DNA from: Phycisphaerales bacterium UBA6054
GTDB taxonomy: Bacteria; Planctomycetota; Phycisphaerae; Phycisphaerales; UBA1924
Assembly: GCA_002429045.1 (NCBI GenBank)
Contig: DIYM01000021.1
Coordinates: 22,512 to 66,991, forward strand
Reading direction: 5' to 3'
Length of the DNA stretch: 44,480 nt
How positions within the stretch are numbered: the first letter of the stretch is position 1; each line of letters begins with the position of its first letter. The translations under genes and the position numbers were made by a program. Positions 1 through 7,522 of this stretch are shown piece after piece. A model generated the notes under the pieces. The model was not told where the DNA came from and did no database searches. It saw only the letters and a list, made by a program, of their open reading frames with translations.

Positions 1-394
1 ACCGGGCGTCCGCGTCGGGCAGGTGCGGGCGCGGCGGGTGCCACTGGTCGCGTGGCAGGTCCGAACCGTGCAGGAGCATCTCGGCGAGATGGGAGGTCAT
101 CTCGTCCTCGCCCGTCGGCGTGCGAGGCTCCCGGGCCGACCAGAGGTGCGTCCGCGACCAGGGCAGATCGCGGTAGTTGGGGTCCGTGAGCAGGCGGACC
201 ACCACCTCCTGGCTGGCCGGGGAGGGCTCGATCGCGAGATGGAACGACTCGAAGGCACGCACACACGCCCGGGCCTGCAGCATCACGTCCGCGGCAGCGG
301 CGGCGATCGCCTCGTCCAGGCTGTTCCGCAGGAGCACGGACCCCGGGAGATCCGGGGCGACAGGGGCGGACTCGACTTCATAAGGTTCCAACAC
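1..394 (-). CDS. 6-phosphogluconolactonase-like protein, N-terminal part
   Basis: Partial gene running off the left edge; only the N-terminal ~130 residues are visible. The frame reads FHLAIEPSPASQEVV followed by NYRDLPWSRTHLWSARE, which matches the layout of 6-phosphogluconolactonase (Pgl/DevB, pentose phosphate pathway), where 'ALSGGSTP' is followed by 'YRDxxWxxVHxFxxDER'. Both hallmark motifs are degenerate here: SGGSTP reads EPSPAS and DER reads ARE. It may be a divergent homologue without lactonase activity. The start is set at the GTG at 394, because a weak -10 (AATACT, 400-405) lies 5 bases upstream; an in-frame TTG at 400 is the alternative. It is transcribed divergently from thiE with a gap of about 48 bases. 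Confidence 0.55.
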   Translation of the reverse strand, partial: MLEPYEVESAPVAPDLPGSVLLRNSLDEAIAAAAADVMLQARACVRAFESFHLAIEPSPASQEVVVRLLTDPNYRDLPWSRTHLWSAREPRTPTGEDEMTSHLAEMLLHGSDLPRDQWHPPRPHLPDADAR

Positions 395-442
395 CGGCAA
401 GTATTGGACCCCGGCGTCGGGCGGGAACGAGCACAGACCAAG

Positions 443-1495
443 ATGAGAGCGACGGGCGGCACACTCCGGATGATCGACGCGGCGGGCAATCGGGCCTGCG
501 AGGGCTGCCGCGTGCTCGAGGACATCGCCCGATTCAGCCTCGACGACCGCGGGCTCACCGAGCGGCTCAAACGGGTCCGCCACGGGATCCGTTCGGAACT
601 CGATTCGTTGGGCGTTGGCACGCTGGGCCTGCTGGGTTCGCGCGACACGCCGGGCGACGTCGGCACCGGGGTTTCCACCGAGCGGGAGGTCGCCAGGATC
701 GGGCTGCGGGACGTCGCGCTCGCGGCCGGCAAGCGGTCGCAGGAAGCGCTCCGGTCGCTCGAGGAACTCGCCAAGACGCTCGGGAGGACCGGCGGCGGGT
801 TCGAGTCTGCCCGGTACGCGATGTACGACATCGAACGATCGGTGGTGCAACGCCTCGCGCCGGCGTGCCCGCAGTGGGTGTTGTGCGTGCTGATCACGGG
901 CGAGTTGTGCCTCCATCACCCACCGGGGCGTGTGATCGAACTCGCGGCCGAGGGCGGGGCCGACTGCGTGCAGATCCGCGAGAAGTCGCTCTCGGGCGGG
1001 CCCCTGCTCGAACACGCCGGGGCGATGGTGTCGGCCTGCCGACGCTCGGGGGTGCACGCGATCGTGAACGACAGGGCGGACATCGCCCGGCTCACCGACG
1101 CGGACGGGGTGCACGTCGGGCAGACCGATCTGCCGGTCAGCGCGGCGCGATCGATCATCGGGCCGGGCAAGTGGGTCGGGATGTCGTGCGGCACGCAGCA
1201 GCAGGCGTCGCGGGCCGTCTCGGACGGCGCGGACGTGTGCGGGCTGGGCCCGGTCTTTGCGAGCACGACGAAAGCAAAGCCGTCGCTCGCGGGTCTCGGG
1301 CTGGTGCGGTCGTTCGTGACCGACGAACAGACACGGGGAACGCCGCACCTGGCGATCAGCGGTATCACGCCCGACAACGCCGCCCGGATCGCGACGGAGG
1401 GCGGGCGTGGTGTCGCGGTCAGCTCGGCGGTGTGCGGGGCGGAAGACCCCGCGTCGGTGTGCCGGGCGATCGTTGCCGGGCTCGGGCGGTCGTAG
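443..1495 (+). CDS. thiE: Thiamine-phosphate synthase with extra N-terminal domain
   Basis: About 350 residues. The C-terminal ~200 residues form the TIM-barrel thiamine-phosphate synthase that joins HMP-PP and the thiazole phosphate to make thiamine monophosphate. Visible family motifs are CVQIREK (pyrophosphate/substrate loop), HAIVNDRADIA, DGVHVGQTD, GLGPVFASTTK and AISGI. The first ~150 residues (MIDAAGNRACEGCRVLEDIARF onward, split here after CRVLEDI) form an all-alpha domain that precedes ThiE in some planctomycetes and cyanobacteria; its role is not established. ATG 443 is chosen because upstream in-frame sequence is antisense to the divergent lactonase-like gene. No clear Shine-Dalgarno or -10 box touches this ATG, and the ~48-base upstream gap leaves no room for a TPP riboswitch. 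M16 peptidase follows 29 bases downstream. Confidence 0.88.
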   Translation: MRATGGTLRMIDAAGNRACEGCRVLEDIARFSLDDRGLTERLKRVRHGIRSELDSLGVGTLGLLGSRDTPGDVGTGVSTEREVARIGLRDVALAAGKRSQEALRSLEELAKTLGRTGGGFESARYAMYDIERSVVQRLAPACPQWVLCVLITGELCLHHPPGRVIELAAEGGADCVQIREKSLSGGPLLEHAGAMVSACRRSGVHAIVNDRADIARLTDADGVHVGQTDLPVSAARSIIGPGKWVGMSCGTQQQASRAVSDGADVCGLGPVFASTTKAKPSLAGLGLVRSFVTDEQTRGTPHLAISGITPDNAARIATEGGRGVAVSSAVCGAEDPASVCRAIVAGLGRS

Positions 1496-1512
1496 GGCTC
1501 GGGCGCCGACGC

Positions 1513-1518
1513 TACCAT
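1513..1518 (+). promoter_or_regulatory. -10 box (TACCAT), leaderless start of M16 gene
   Basis: TACCAT ends 6 bases before ATG 1525, so initiation would fall on or beside the start codon. There is no Shine-Dalgarno in between. Confidence 0.5.
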
Positions 1519-1524
1519 GCCCGC

Positions 1525-2745
1525 ATGACAGTGACGTATCGCGAGCAGACGCTGGGCAACGGGCTTCGGGTGGTCGCGGAGATCGTGCCGGGTGCGCACT
1601 CTTCTGCGGCGGGTTTCTTCGTTCGCGCCGGGGCACGGGACGAGCCGACACCGCTGATGGGTGTCTCCCACTTTCTCGAGCACATGATGTTCAAGGGCAC
1701 GGCCGAACTGGACGCGGACGCGATCAACCGCGGGTTCGATGACCTCGGCGCATCGAACAACGCGTTCACCTCGCGGGAGATGACGTGCTTCTACGCCCAC
1801 ACGCTCCCGGAGGGGCTCGACAGAGCGACCGAACTGCTCGGGGCGATGATGCGCCCGGCGCTCCGCGCCGACGACTTCGACACCGAGAAGAACGTGATCC
1901 TCGAAGAGATCGCGATGTATGCGGACAACCCGTTCTGGGTCCTGTACGAGGAGACGATCGCGCGGAGGCACGCGGAGGCCCCGCTGGGGCACCGCGTGCT
2001 CGGGACGAACCGGTCGATCTCTGACCTGACGCGTGACCAGATGGACGGGTACTTCGCCGAGCGGTACGCGCCGGACGCGATGGTCGTCGCCTTCGCGGGC
2101 GATGTGAACTTCAAGGATTGCCTCGACAGGGTTCGCTCGCTCTGCGGCGGGTGGAAAGCCACCGGGGTCAGCAGAAACCACGAGCGGCCCGACCGGCACA
2201 CCGGCTCGTTCGAGATCCGTGACGCGAAGGTCAACCGCGGGTACCTGATCGGTGTCTCGGATGCCCCTTCGATCGGCTCCGAGCACCGGCACGCCGCGTC
2301 GCTGCTGGCTCAGATCCTGGGCGGGGCGGACAACTCGCGCCTGCACTGGGCGTTGATCGAAACGGGGCTGGCGGAGGAGGCGCAGGCCGCATACGACGGG
2401 ATGGATCGGCACGGGGAGTTTTTCGTGTACGCCTCGGGGGATCCCGACAAGCTCGGGGACATCGAGGGGATCATGCGCGAGGAGATCGCCGGTCTGCGTG
2501 ATTCGCTGGAAGAAGACGATCTCGCGCGGTTGCGCGCCAAGGCGATCACGGGCATGACCCTCGCCGGAGAACGCCCGGCGGGGCGGATGATGCGTCTGGG
2601 GCGGACGTGGACCATGCTCGGGCGGTACACGACCCTGGATCAGGAACTCGAAGCCCTCTCGAGTGTGACGCTCGATGACCTCAAGTCCGTGTGCGACGCG
2701 TTCCCGTTCGATGACTGGCTGCTGGGCACGATGCGCCCGGAGTGA
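1525..2745 (+). CDS. M16 family zinc metallopeptidase
   Basis: 406 residues, one M16 unit of the YmxG / mitochondrial-processing-peptidase-beta type. The inverted zinc motif HFLEH is at residues 49-53 (two His ligands with the catalytic Glu between them), and the third ligand Glu lies in ILEEI near residue 127-128, about the 76-residue spacing known for the family. The C-terminal half (LGHRVLGTNRSISDLT, then a substrate-binding lobe) is present, so the protein looks complete and active. There is no signal peptide, so it is probably cytoplasmic. The start is ATG 1525, supported by the adjacent -10 box. It converges tail-to-tail with recO, with only 7 bases between the stops. Confidence 0.9.
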   Translation: MTVTYREQTLGNGLRVVAEIVPGAHSSAAGFFVRAGARDEPTPLMGVSHFLEHMMFKGTAELDADAINRGFDDLGASNNAFTSREMTCFYAHTLPEGLDRATELLGAMMRPALRADDFDTEKNVILEEIAMYADNPFWVLYEETIARRHAEAPLGHRVLGTNRSISDLTRDQMDGYFAERYAPDAMVVAFAGDVNFKDCLDRVRSLCGGWKATGVSRNHERPDRHTGSFEIRDAKVNRGYLIGVSDAPSIGSEHRHAASLLAQILGGADNSRLHWALIETGLAEEAQAAYDGMDRHGEFFVYASGDPDKLGDIEGIMREEIAGLRDSLEEDDLARLRAKAITGMTLAGERPAGRMMRLGRTWTMLGRYTTLDQELEALSSVTLDDLKSVCDAFPFDDWLLGTMRPE

Positions 2746-2752
2746 CCGCTTG

Positions 2753-3535
2753 CTAGCGTGGCTTGGCCGTGGCGATCTCCGGATAGACCCAGGCCAAGGA
2801 AGACGGTTCGTCATCGAACACAAACCGCAGCGCCGCCGCGAGCACCCGCCCGCAGCGTGTGATCTCGTCGGGCGTGCCCCCGAGCGTCTCGGGTCGGGCG
2901 CCATCGTCGAGCGAGCGCAGCAACGCCGCGGTCGATGGGCTCGTGCGTGCGATCGTGTCTGACGCGGGCTCGTGCTGACGGACGCGTGTGAGCCCGCCGA
3001 GTTCCCACGCGAAGCCCACGGCCGATCCACCGCGGAGGATCTCCCCCGTCCGGACATCGGCGCGGACCTCGGGCTTGGAGCCGATCTCGTCGAGCATCCT
3101 CCACTGGAACCAGGCGAGTTGGGCCGGGATGCGGGCTTCGTCGCATGCGTCGACGCCGCCGATCGCGCCCAGAGTTTGGGCGAACCCGTCGTACAGTTCC
3201 GGGTGCGGGTCCCGATCCTGCAATCCCCGGGGAACCAGATCGGCGGCGTAGACGCAGGCCGCGTAGCGTGCAAACGACGTGCGGACCGCGGGCATCGGCT
3301 CGATCAGGTCCCAGGCCGTCAGCGTGGCCAGACCGGCGTTCGGCTTGACGATCACGCCCAGTTCGGCGCGTGTGAGCAGTTCCACGCCGCCCGAGAAGGG
3401 GGCCTTCTCCCGCTTGCTGCCCTTGGCGAGGCACCGGAGCAGGCCGTGCGAGCGGGTCATCAGCGCGACGGTCTGGCTGGTCTCGGACCAGTCCCAGTGT
3501 CGCACACAGATGCCCTCGTCCGGTTCGATCGGCAC
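2753..3535 (-). CDS. recO: DNA repair protein RecO
   Basis: 260 residues. RecO loads RecA with RecR in recombinational gap repair. The N-terminal OB-fold shows the family pattern SETSQTVALMTRSHGLL followed by LAKGSKREKAPFSGG. A helical C-terminal domain follows. The four-cysteine zinc site found in many RecO proteins is not visible, which is common outside Firmicutes. The start is a GTG (3535) with a TACGCT -10 box 5 bases upstream, so translation is probably leaderless. Its promoter lies back-to-back with that of the plus-strand fabZ-like gene. Confidence 0.88.
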   Translation of the reverse strand: MPIEPDEGICVRHWDWSETSQTVALMTRSHGLLRCLAKGSKREKAPFSGGVELLTRAELGVIVKPNAGLATLTAWDLIEPMPAVRTSFARYAACVYAADLVPRGLQDRDPHPELYDGFAQTLGAIGGVDACDEARIPAQLAWFQWRMLDEIGSKPEVRADVRTGEILRGGSAVGFAWELGGLTRVRQHEPASDTIARTSPSTAALLRSLDDGARPETLGGTPDEITRCGRVLAAALRFVFDDEPSSLAWVYPEIATAKPR

Positions 3536-3540
3536 GCCGG

Positions 3541-3546
3541 AGCGTA
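3541..3546 (-). promoter_or_regulatory. -10 box (TACGCT), leaderless start of recO
   Basis: TACGCT on the minus strand, 5 bases before GTG 3535. Confidence 0.5.
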
Positions 3547-3569
3547 TCCACCGGCGCCCCGGGTCGGCC

Positions 3570-3575
3570 TAGGCT
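3570..3575 (+). promoter_or_regulatory. -10 box (TAGGCT), leaderless start of fabZ-like gene
   Basis: TAGGCT with 5 bases to ATG 3581. Confidence 0.5.
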
Positions 3576-3580
3576 GGGCT

Positions 3581-4003
3581 ATGCATTTCTCGATGGTCGA
3601 TCGTGTGCTGGAACAGTCCGAGGGGCGCGTGGTCACGGTCAAGCTCGTGTCCAACGCGGAGGAGTACCTGCGGGATCACTTCCCCGGGTTCCCCGTGCTG
3701 CCGGGCGTGATGATGCTCGAGTCGATGGTGCAGGCGGGCCGGCTGCTGGTCGACCCGGACAACACGAGCGTCCGCCCGATGGTGCTGGGCGGCGTCAGGG
3801 CGCTCAAGTACGGCGCATTCGTCAAGCCGGGCTCGACGATCCGGGTCGAGGTGGTCATCAACAAGGAACTCGACGACGGCGCGTTCGAACTCAAGGGCGA
3901 TGTCCGCCTGATCGAGGCCGGGCAGGACGGCACGGGCGATCTGCCCGTCGCGTGCTCGGGGCGGTTTGCGCTCCGCCCGGCGCGGGTCCCGGTCGACGTC
4001 TGA
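3581..4003 (+). CDS. FabZ-like 3-hydroxyacyl-ACP dehydratase (hotdog fold)
   Basis: 140 residues, the normal length for FabZ. The active-site stretch DHFPGFPVLPGVMMLESMVQ carries the catalytic His (residue 33) and Glu (residue 47) of the FabA/FabZ dehydratases, which remove water from 3-hydroxyacyl-ACP in fatty-acid elongation. A second, more divergent dehydratase sits at 6451-6981 next to an acyl carrier protein, so this may be the housekeeping copy; that division is inference. aroDE follows 19 bases downstream and is probably co-transcribed. Confidence 0.85.
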   Translation: MHFSMVDRVLEQSEGRVVTVKLVSNAEEYLRDHFPGFPVLPGVMMLESMVQAGRLLVDPDNTSVRPMVLGGVRALKYGAFVKPGSTIRVEVVINKELDDGAFELKGDVRLIEAGQDGTGDLPVACSGRFALRPARVPVDV

Positions 4004-4022
4004 GACACCGGGGGCTCTGGCG

Positions 4023-5729
4023 ATGACGATGATCTGCGTGCCGATCCTGGCCGACGACCCGGCGGTCGCGAAGCGGGACGCGGTGCTGGCCGCCGAGATG
4101 GGCGCCGACATCGTCGAGTTCCGCGTTGACCTGCTGATGGAACTCGAGGAATCGCTCGGGTCTCGGATCGCGATTATCAAGAACCTCGTCGAGGAGTCCG
4201 CGTTGCCGTGCATCGTGACCTGCCGCCCGGAGTGGGAGGGCGGGCTGTACGCGGGCGACGAGGACGAGCGGGTGAGCATGTTCGAGGCGGTCGGCACGGC
4301 CGACAGCCCGCCGGCGTACATCGACTTCGAGCTCAAGGCCTACACCGCGTCGGCGAACATCAAGCAGAAGATCAATCTGGCGGTCGATCATCCCAAGCAG
4401 CAGCGGGCGGTCCGGACGCGCCTGATCCTGTCCACGCACGACTTCGAGGGGCGGCCCGCCGACCTGACCCGACGCCTGATCGCGATGCACGACGAGCCCG
4501 CGTGCGCGGTGGTCAAGGTCGCGTACCGGGCCCGCTCGATCCGCGACAACCTCGAGCTGTTCGACATCCTGACCGACCGCCAGAAGCCGACGATCGCGCT
4601 GGGCATGGGCGAGTTCGGGACCATGAGCCGCCTCCTGGCGCCCAAGTTCGGCGGGTTCCTGACCTTCGCCAGCCTGCGAGACGAGTCGGCGACGGCGCCG
4701 GGGCAGCCGACGATCCAAGACCTGCTGGAGATGTATCGGTTCCGTTCGATCAAGCCCGGCACGAAGGTGTACGGCATCATCGGCTGGCCGGTGACGCAAT
4801 CGATGTCGCCGCTGGTGCACAACGCGGGGTTCGAGGCGATCGGGTGGGACGGGGTGTACGTGCCGATGCCGGTGGCGGCGGATCCTGCAGACGAGAAAGC
4901 AAGCGATGCAAGCTATATCGCAACGCTCACAGCGTTGCTAGATGGAGAGAGTAGGGTGGGCTTCTCTGGCGCGAGCGTCACGATTCCCCACAAAGAGCGA
5001 GCACTCCGGTTCGCGCCGAGTGATCTCATTCCTTCCAAAGCGGTTGACGAAGTCAAACTGTTGGGCGCGGCGAACACCTTGATGCAAGCCTGGACCGAGT
5101 TCGGCGCTGAGTATTGGTACCCCGACGGTTTCTACATCCTGAACTCAGACGCAACAGCAATCCGACATCTGTTGCAATCAGCATTGGGCGAGCTTAACGG
5201 GCGGGGAGTGTGCATCTTCGGCGCAGGTGGAGTCGCACGAGCCGCCGCATGGATAGCTTTAAGTGCCGGGGCTCGAGTCCGAGTCTGGAATAGGTCACCC
5301 GACCGAGTGACCCGCATCATTGACTGCTTGAATCAAGAGCGCGAACAGAGCTGGGAAGGTGACCTCGAAATCGTCTCGATGGATGACGTCACCACCCAAC
5401 AGTTCGACGCATACATCAACTGCACCCCCGTCGGTATGGCCGGGGGGCCGGACCCCGACGGGCTGTCGATCCCGATCCCGGACCTGCCGGCGCTGCCGCC
5501 GGAGACGGTGTTCTTCGACACGGTCTACAACCCGATCGAGACGCCGATGCTGCGCGAGGCCAGGGCCCGCGGCTGCCGCACCATCGACGGCGTGCGGATG
5601 TTCGTCAAGCAGGCCGAGGCGCAGTTCGAGCTGTGGACCGGGCAGCGGGCGCCAGAGGGCCTGTTCGATCGGCTGGTCCGCGCCAAGCTGACAGACGATC
5701 GGGCGGCAGAAGAAAAGCCCGACGCGTGA
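4023..5729 (+). CDS. aroDE: Fused 3-dehydroquinate dehydratase (type I) - shikimate dehydrogenase
   Basis: 568 residues, two shikimate-pathway enzymes in one chain. Residues ~1-235 are type I AroD: EFRVDLL, VTCRPEWEGG, STHDF and the Schiff-base Lys in VVKVAYRA. Residues ~245-560 are AroE: YGIIGWPVTQSMSPLVHN (substrate site), SVTIPHKE (catalytic Lys), GAANTL, FGAGGVARAAAW (NADP Rossmann loop), NRSPDR and INCTPVGM. A fused AroD-AroE occurs in plants, chlamydiae and planctomycetes. Base composition is not uniform: about 4885-5425 is clearly AT-richer (for example 32 G+C of 60 at 5101-5160 against 45 of 60 at 4201-4260) and uses codons rare in the flanks (CTA, AGT, AGG, GGA). Reading frame and all motifs are intact. 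The stop codon lies in the loop of a terminator hairpin. Confidence 0.93.
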   Translation: MTMICVPILADDPAVAKRDAVLAAEMGADIVEFRVDLLMELEESLGSRIAIIKNLVEESALPCIVTCRPEWEGGLYAGDEDERVSMFEAVGTADSPPAYIDFELKAYTASANIKQKINLAVDHPKQQRAVRTRLILSTHDFEGRPADLTRRLIAMHDEPACAVVKVAYRARSIRDNLELFDILTDRQKPTIALGMGEFGTMSRLLAPKFGGFLTFASLRDESATAPGQPTIQDLLEMYRFRSIKPGTKVYGIIGWPVTQSMSPLVHNAGFEAIGWDGVYVPMPVAADPADEKASDASYIATLTALLDGESRVGFSGASVTIPHKERALRFAPSDLIPSKAVDEVKLLGAANTLMQAWTEFGAEYWYPDGFYILNSDATAIRHLLQSALGELNGRGVCIFGAGGVARAAAWIALSAGARVRVWNRSPDRVTRIIDCLNQEREQSWEGDLEIVSMDDVTTQQFDAYINCTPVGMAGGPDPDGLSIPIPDLPALPPETVFFDTVYNPIETPMLREARARGCRTIDGVRMFVKQAEAQFELWTGQRAPEGLFDRLVRAKLTDDRAAEEKPDA

Positions 5730-5738
5730 CGCCGGGCT
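5716..5738 (-). terminator. Hairpin terminator shared by aroDE and the convergent lipoprotein gene
   Basis: AGCCCG-A-CG / CG-C-CGGGCT with a 5-base loop that contains the aroDE stop codon. Read on the minus strand it is followed by TTTTCTTC, a usable U-tract, so it looks intrinsic for the lipoprotein gene. On the plus strand it has no U-tract. Confidence 0.6.
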
Positions 5739-5767
5739 CTGATCAAATCAGCGATTCCTGAAGCGGC

Positions 5768-6346
5768 TTAGCGCTCGCGTTCGTTGACCCAGGGGTTGCC
5801 GGGGTACTGCTTGGCGCCGACCGGGTAGAACAGGTCGGAGAAGTCGGAGTCGTAGGTGTACTTGCGTTCGCCGAGCGGGTCGTTGTCCCTGATGTCGTTG
5901 CGGAGTTCGATCCGCATGCTGGGCCGGCGGACGTCCTTGTCGGTGTACGCGAGGACGGTGCCGCGGGCGTCGGGGTTGATCTCGTCGTAGCGGACCCAGA
6001 GCCCGTTCATGTGCTGGCCGTGCCACTGCATGCGGCGGCGGTTGGCGAGGAACCACTCGATGTCGTCGGCGAAGGTGGCCGCGTCATCGGCGAGCGTTTG
6101 GGCCGTCTCGATCTCCTCGGGATCCGCGCCCTGCATCTCGAGCAGCGCGGCATGGTCCGCGGCCTTCACCGCGAGCGAGTGGGCCTCGTTGAAGGTCATG
6201 ATGAGGCGCTTGTAGGCGGCACCGCGCATGGCGGTCTGGGGCGACTTCATCCGCTCTTCGCGGGTGGGGATGGCGCCGCACGCGGACAACGCGGCGACCA
6301 CACCGGCGAGGGCGGCGATCATCAGGGCTCTGGTCGGCTGAGGCAT
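5768..6346 (-). CDS. Predicted lipoprotein, function unknown
   Basis: 192 residues. The N-terminus (MPQPTRALMIAALAGVVAAL then SACGAIPT) is a lipoprotein signal with the lipobox Cys near residue 25. The mature part begins with a helical stretch rich in Ala and Glu (AAYKRLIMTFNEAHSLAVKA, then EEIETAQTLADDAATF), and the C-terminal half is polar with YTYDSDFSDLF. I do not recognise a family. The start is ATG 6346 with GGAG a few bases upstream. It lies 104 bases downstream of the dehydratase-ACP pair in the same direction, so a shared transcript is possible but not shown. Confidence 0.75.
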   Translation of the reverse strand: MPQPTRALMIAALAGVVAALSACGAIPTREERMKSPQTAMRGAAYKRLIMTFNEAHSLAVKAADHAALLEMQGADPEEIETAQTLADDAATFADDIEWFLANRRRMQWHGQHMNGLWVRYDEINPDARGTVLAYTDKDVRRPSMRIELRNDIRDNDPLGERKYTYDSDFSDLFYPVGAKQYPGNPWVNERER

Positions 6347-6450
6347 CGGCAGGTCTCCGCGGGTGGTTCCGGGAAGGTGGTCGGCCCGAGGGGCGGGCCG
6401 CTTTGAGAATATCCCCCAACCGCGGCGGGCAACACCCCCGGCGTGTCGGG

Positions 6451-6981
6451 TTATCCCGGCACAGGATAACTCTCGACGCCCGACAACGAAAGCAGCGTCG
6501 CGAAAGTCTCCGAGAAGACGAAGTTGTGCTCGGGGAAGGTCTGCCCGCCCATGTTGTTGTCGAGGTGGCTGAAGATCAGGTCCACGCGTCCGAGAACCTG
6601 GGGCTCGGACAGCCCGTCCGCGGTCCACGAAAAGAGTTCGATCAGACCCCGGGTCGATGCGCCCGCGTGGGTGAACCGGTCGATGGTCGCGGTGTAGCGG
6701 ATGGTGTCTCCCGGGCGGGCGTCGAGTTCCAGTTCGGCCTTGGAGACCTTGGCGAGCACGACCTTTTCTTTGAACCCCTCAGCGTGTCCGACCAGGACGC
6801 CCGCGGACTGGGCCATGCCCTCAACAATCAGCGACGCGGGCATGATCGGGACAGCCCGGCGGACGGAGTTGGCCTCGAAGTGATCGTGGAGATGATCCTC
6901 GGCCATCGAAACCTGCTTGACCGCGACGAGTTTTTCTCGGGGCACCAGTTCGACGACCCGATCGATCCACATCCAACGCAT
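6451..6981 (-). CDS. FabA/FabZ-like 3-hydroxyacyl-ACP dehydratase, divergent
   Basis: 176 residues, hotdog fold. The active-site region reads DHFEANSVRRAV then PIMPASLIVEGMAQ: catalytic His 34 and Glu 54 are kept, but the usual HFPGxPVMPG is expanded by several residues and PG becomes PA. The end carries a family-like HLDNNMGGQTFPEHNFVF segment. It is encoded 27 bases downstream of an unusual acyl carrier protein, which suggests that the two act together on a dedicated acyl-ACP (inference). AAGGGG precedes ATG 6981. Confidence 0.8.
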   Translation of the reverse strand: MRWMWIDRVVELVPREKLVAVKQVSMAEDHLHDHFEANSVRRAVPIMPASLIVEGMAQSAGVLVGHAEGFKEKVVLAKVSKAELELDARPGDTIRYTATIDRFTHAGASTRGLIELFSWTADGLSEPQVLGRVDLIFSHLDNNMGGQTFPEHNFVFSETFATLLSLSGVESYPVPG

Positions 6982-7008
6982 CGATGACCCCTTGGGCGTC
7001 GGTCCGGC

Positions 7009-7395
7009 TCAGGCCGCCTGGAGTTTCTGATCGCAGAAGTTCACCAACGCGTCGACGGTGAAGATGCTGGCGATGTTCTCGACCGAGGGATCGGACTCGA
7101 TCGACGCGAAATCGAAGTGAGGCAGGCGCTCCCGCAGCAGCCCGATGCCCTTGTCCGTCACCCGCCCGTTCTCCACATACTCGGGGTTCTGGGCGACGCC
7201 CTCGGGGAAGAGTTCCCCCTGCGCGATCTTGAACCCGAACGTCTGCTCGAGCTTGAACGAGATGTCGAGGATGTCGATCGACTCGGCGCCGAGGTCGCCG
7301 ATGAGCGTGGCTTCGGAGGTCACCTCGTCGTCGTCCACCGCGAGCGCGTCGACGAGCACTTCTTGCACCTTGTCGAAGATCTCTGTTCGTTCCAT
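7009..7395 (-). CDS. Acyl carrier protein, extended form
   Basis: 128 residues against ~78 for a normal ACP. The carrier helix reads DLGAESIDILDISFKLE, with the phosphopantetheine Ser at residue 39. After helix II there is an insertion of roughly 45 residues (GELFPEGVAQNPEYVENG ... GIGLLRERLPHFDF) before the closing helix ENIASIFTVDALVNF. ACPs of this shape are known next to dehydratases in planctomycetes and related phyla; the substrate is not known. ATG 7395 is chosen because the carrier domain begins there. A TAGCAT hexamer upstream (around 7455) may be the -10 box of a leadered transcript ACP - dehydratase. Confidence 0.85.
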   Translation of the reverse strand: MERTEIFDKVQEVLVDALAVDDDEVTSEATLIGDLGAESIDILDISFKLEQTFGFKIAQGELFPEGVAQNPEYVENGRVTDKGIGLLRERLPHFDFASIESDPSVENIASIFTVDALVNFCDQKLQAA

Positions 7396-7522
7396 GGGAG
7401 GCTGTTCCTGATCTGGGTTGGCCCGGAGGAGTCCTGCGGGACCGGGTGAAACGGATGCTAGCACCCGCAAATCTAACGGACGAGTCGGTCGGCTCGCCGG
7501 GGCGCGGGCGGGGGGCTCGGGC

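Noticed and set aside
394..443. TPP riboswitch before thiE
   Set aside because: The gap is only about 48 bases and lacks the conserved CUGAGA element.
916..3273. Long minus-strand open frame (785 codons) across thiE, the M16 gene and recO
   Set aside because: It is antisense to genes with clear motifs; its sequence is Arg/Pro/His-rich low-complexity typical of a high-GC shadow frame.
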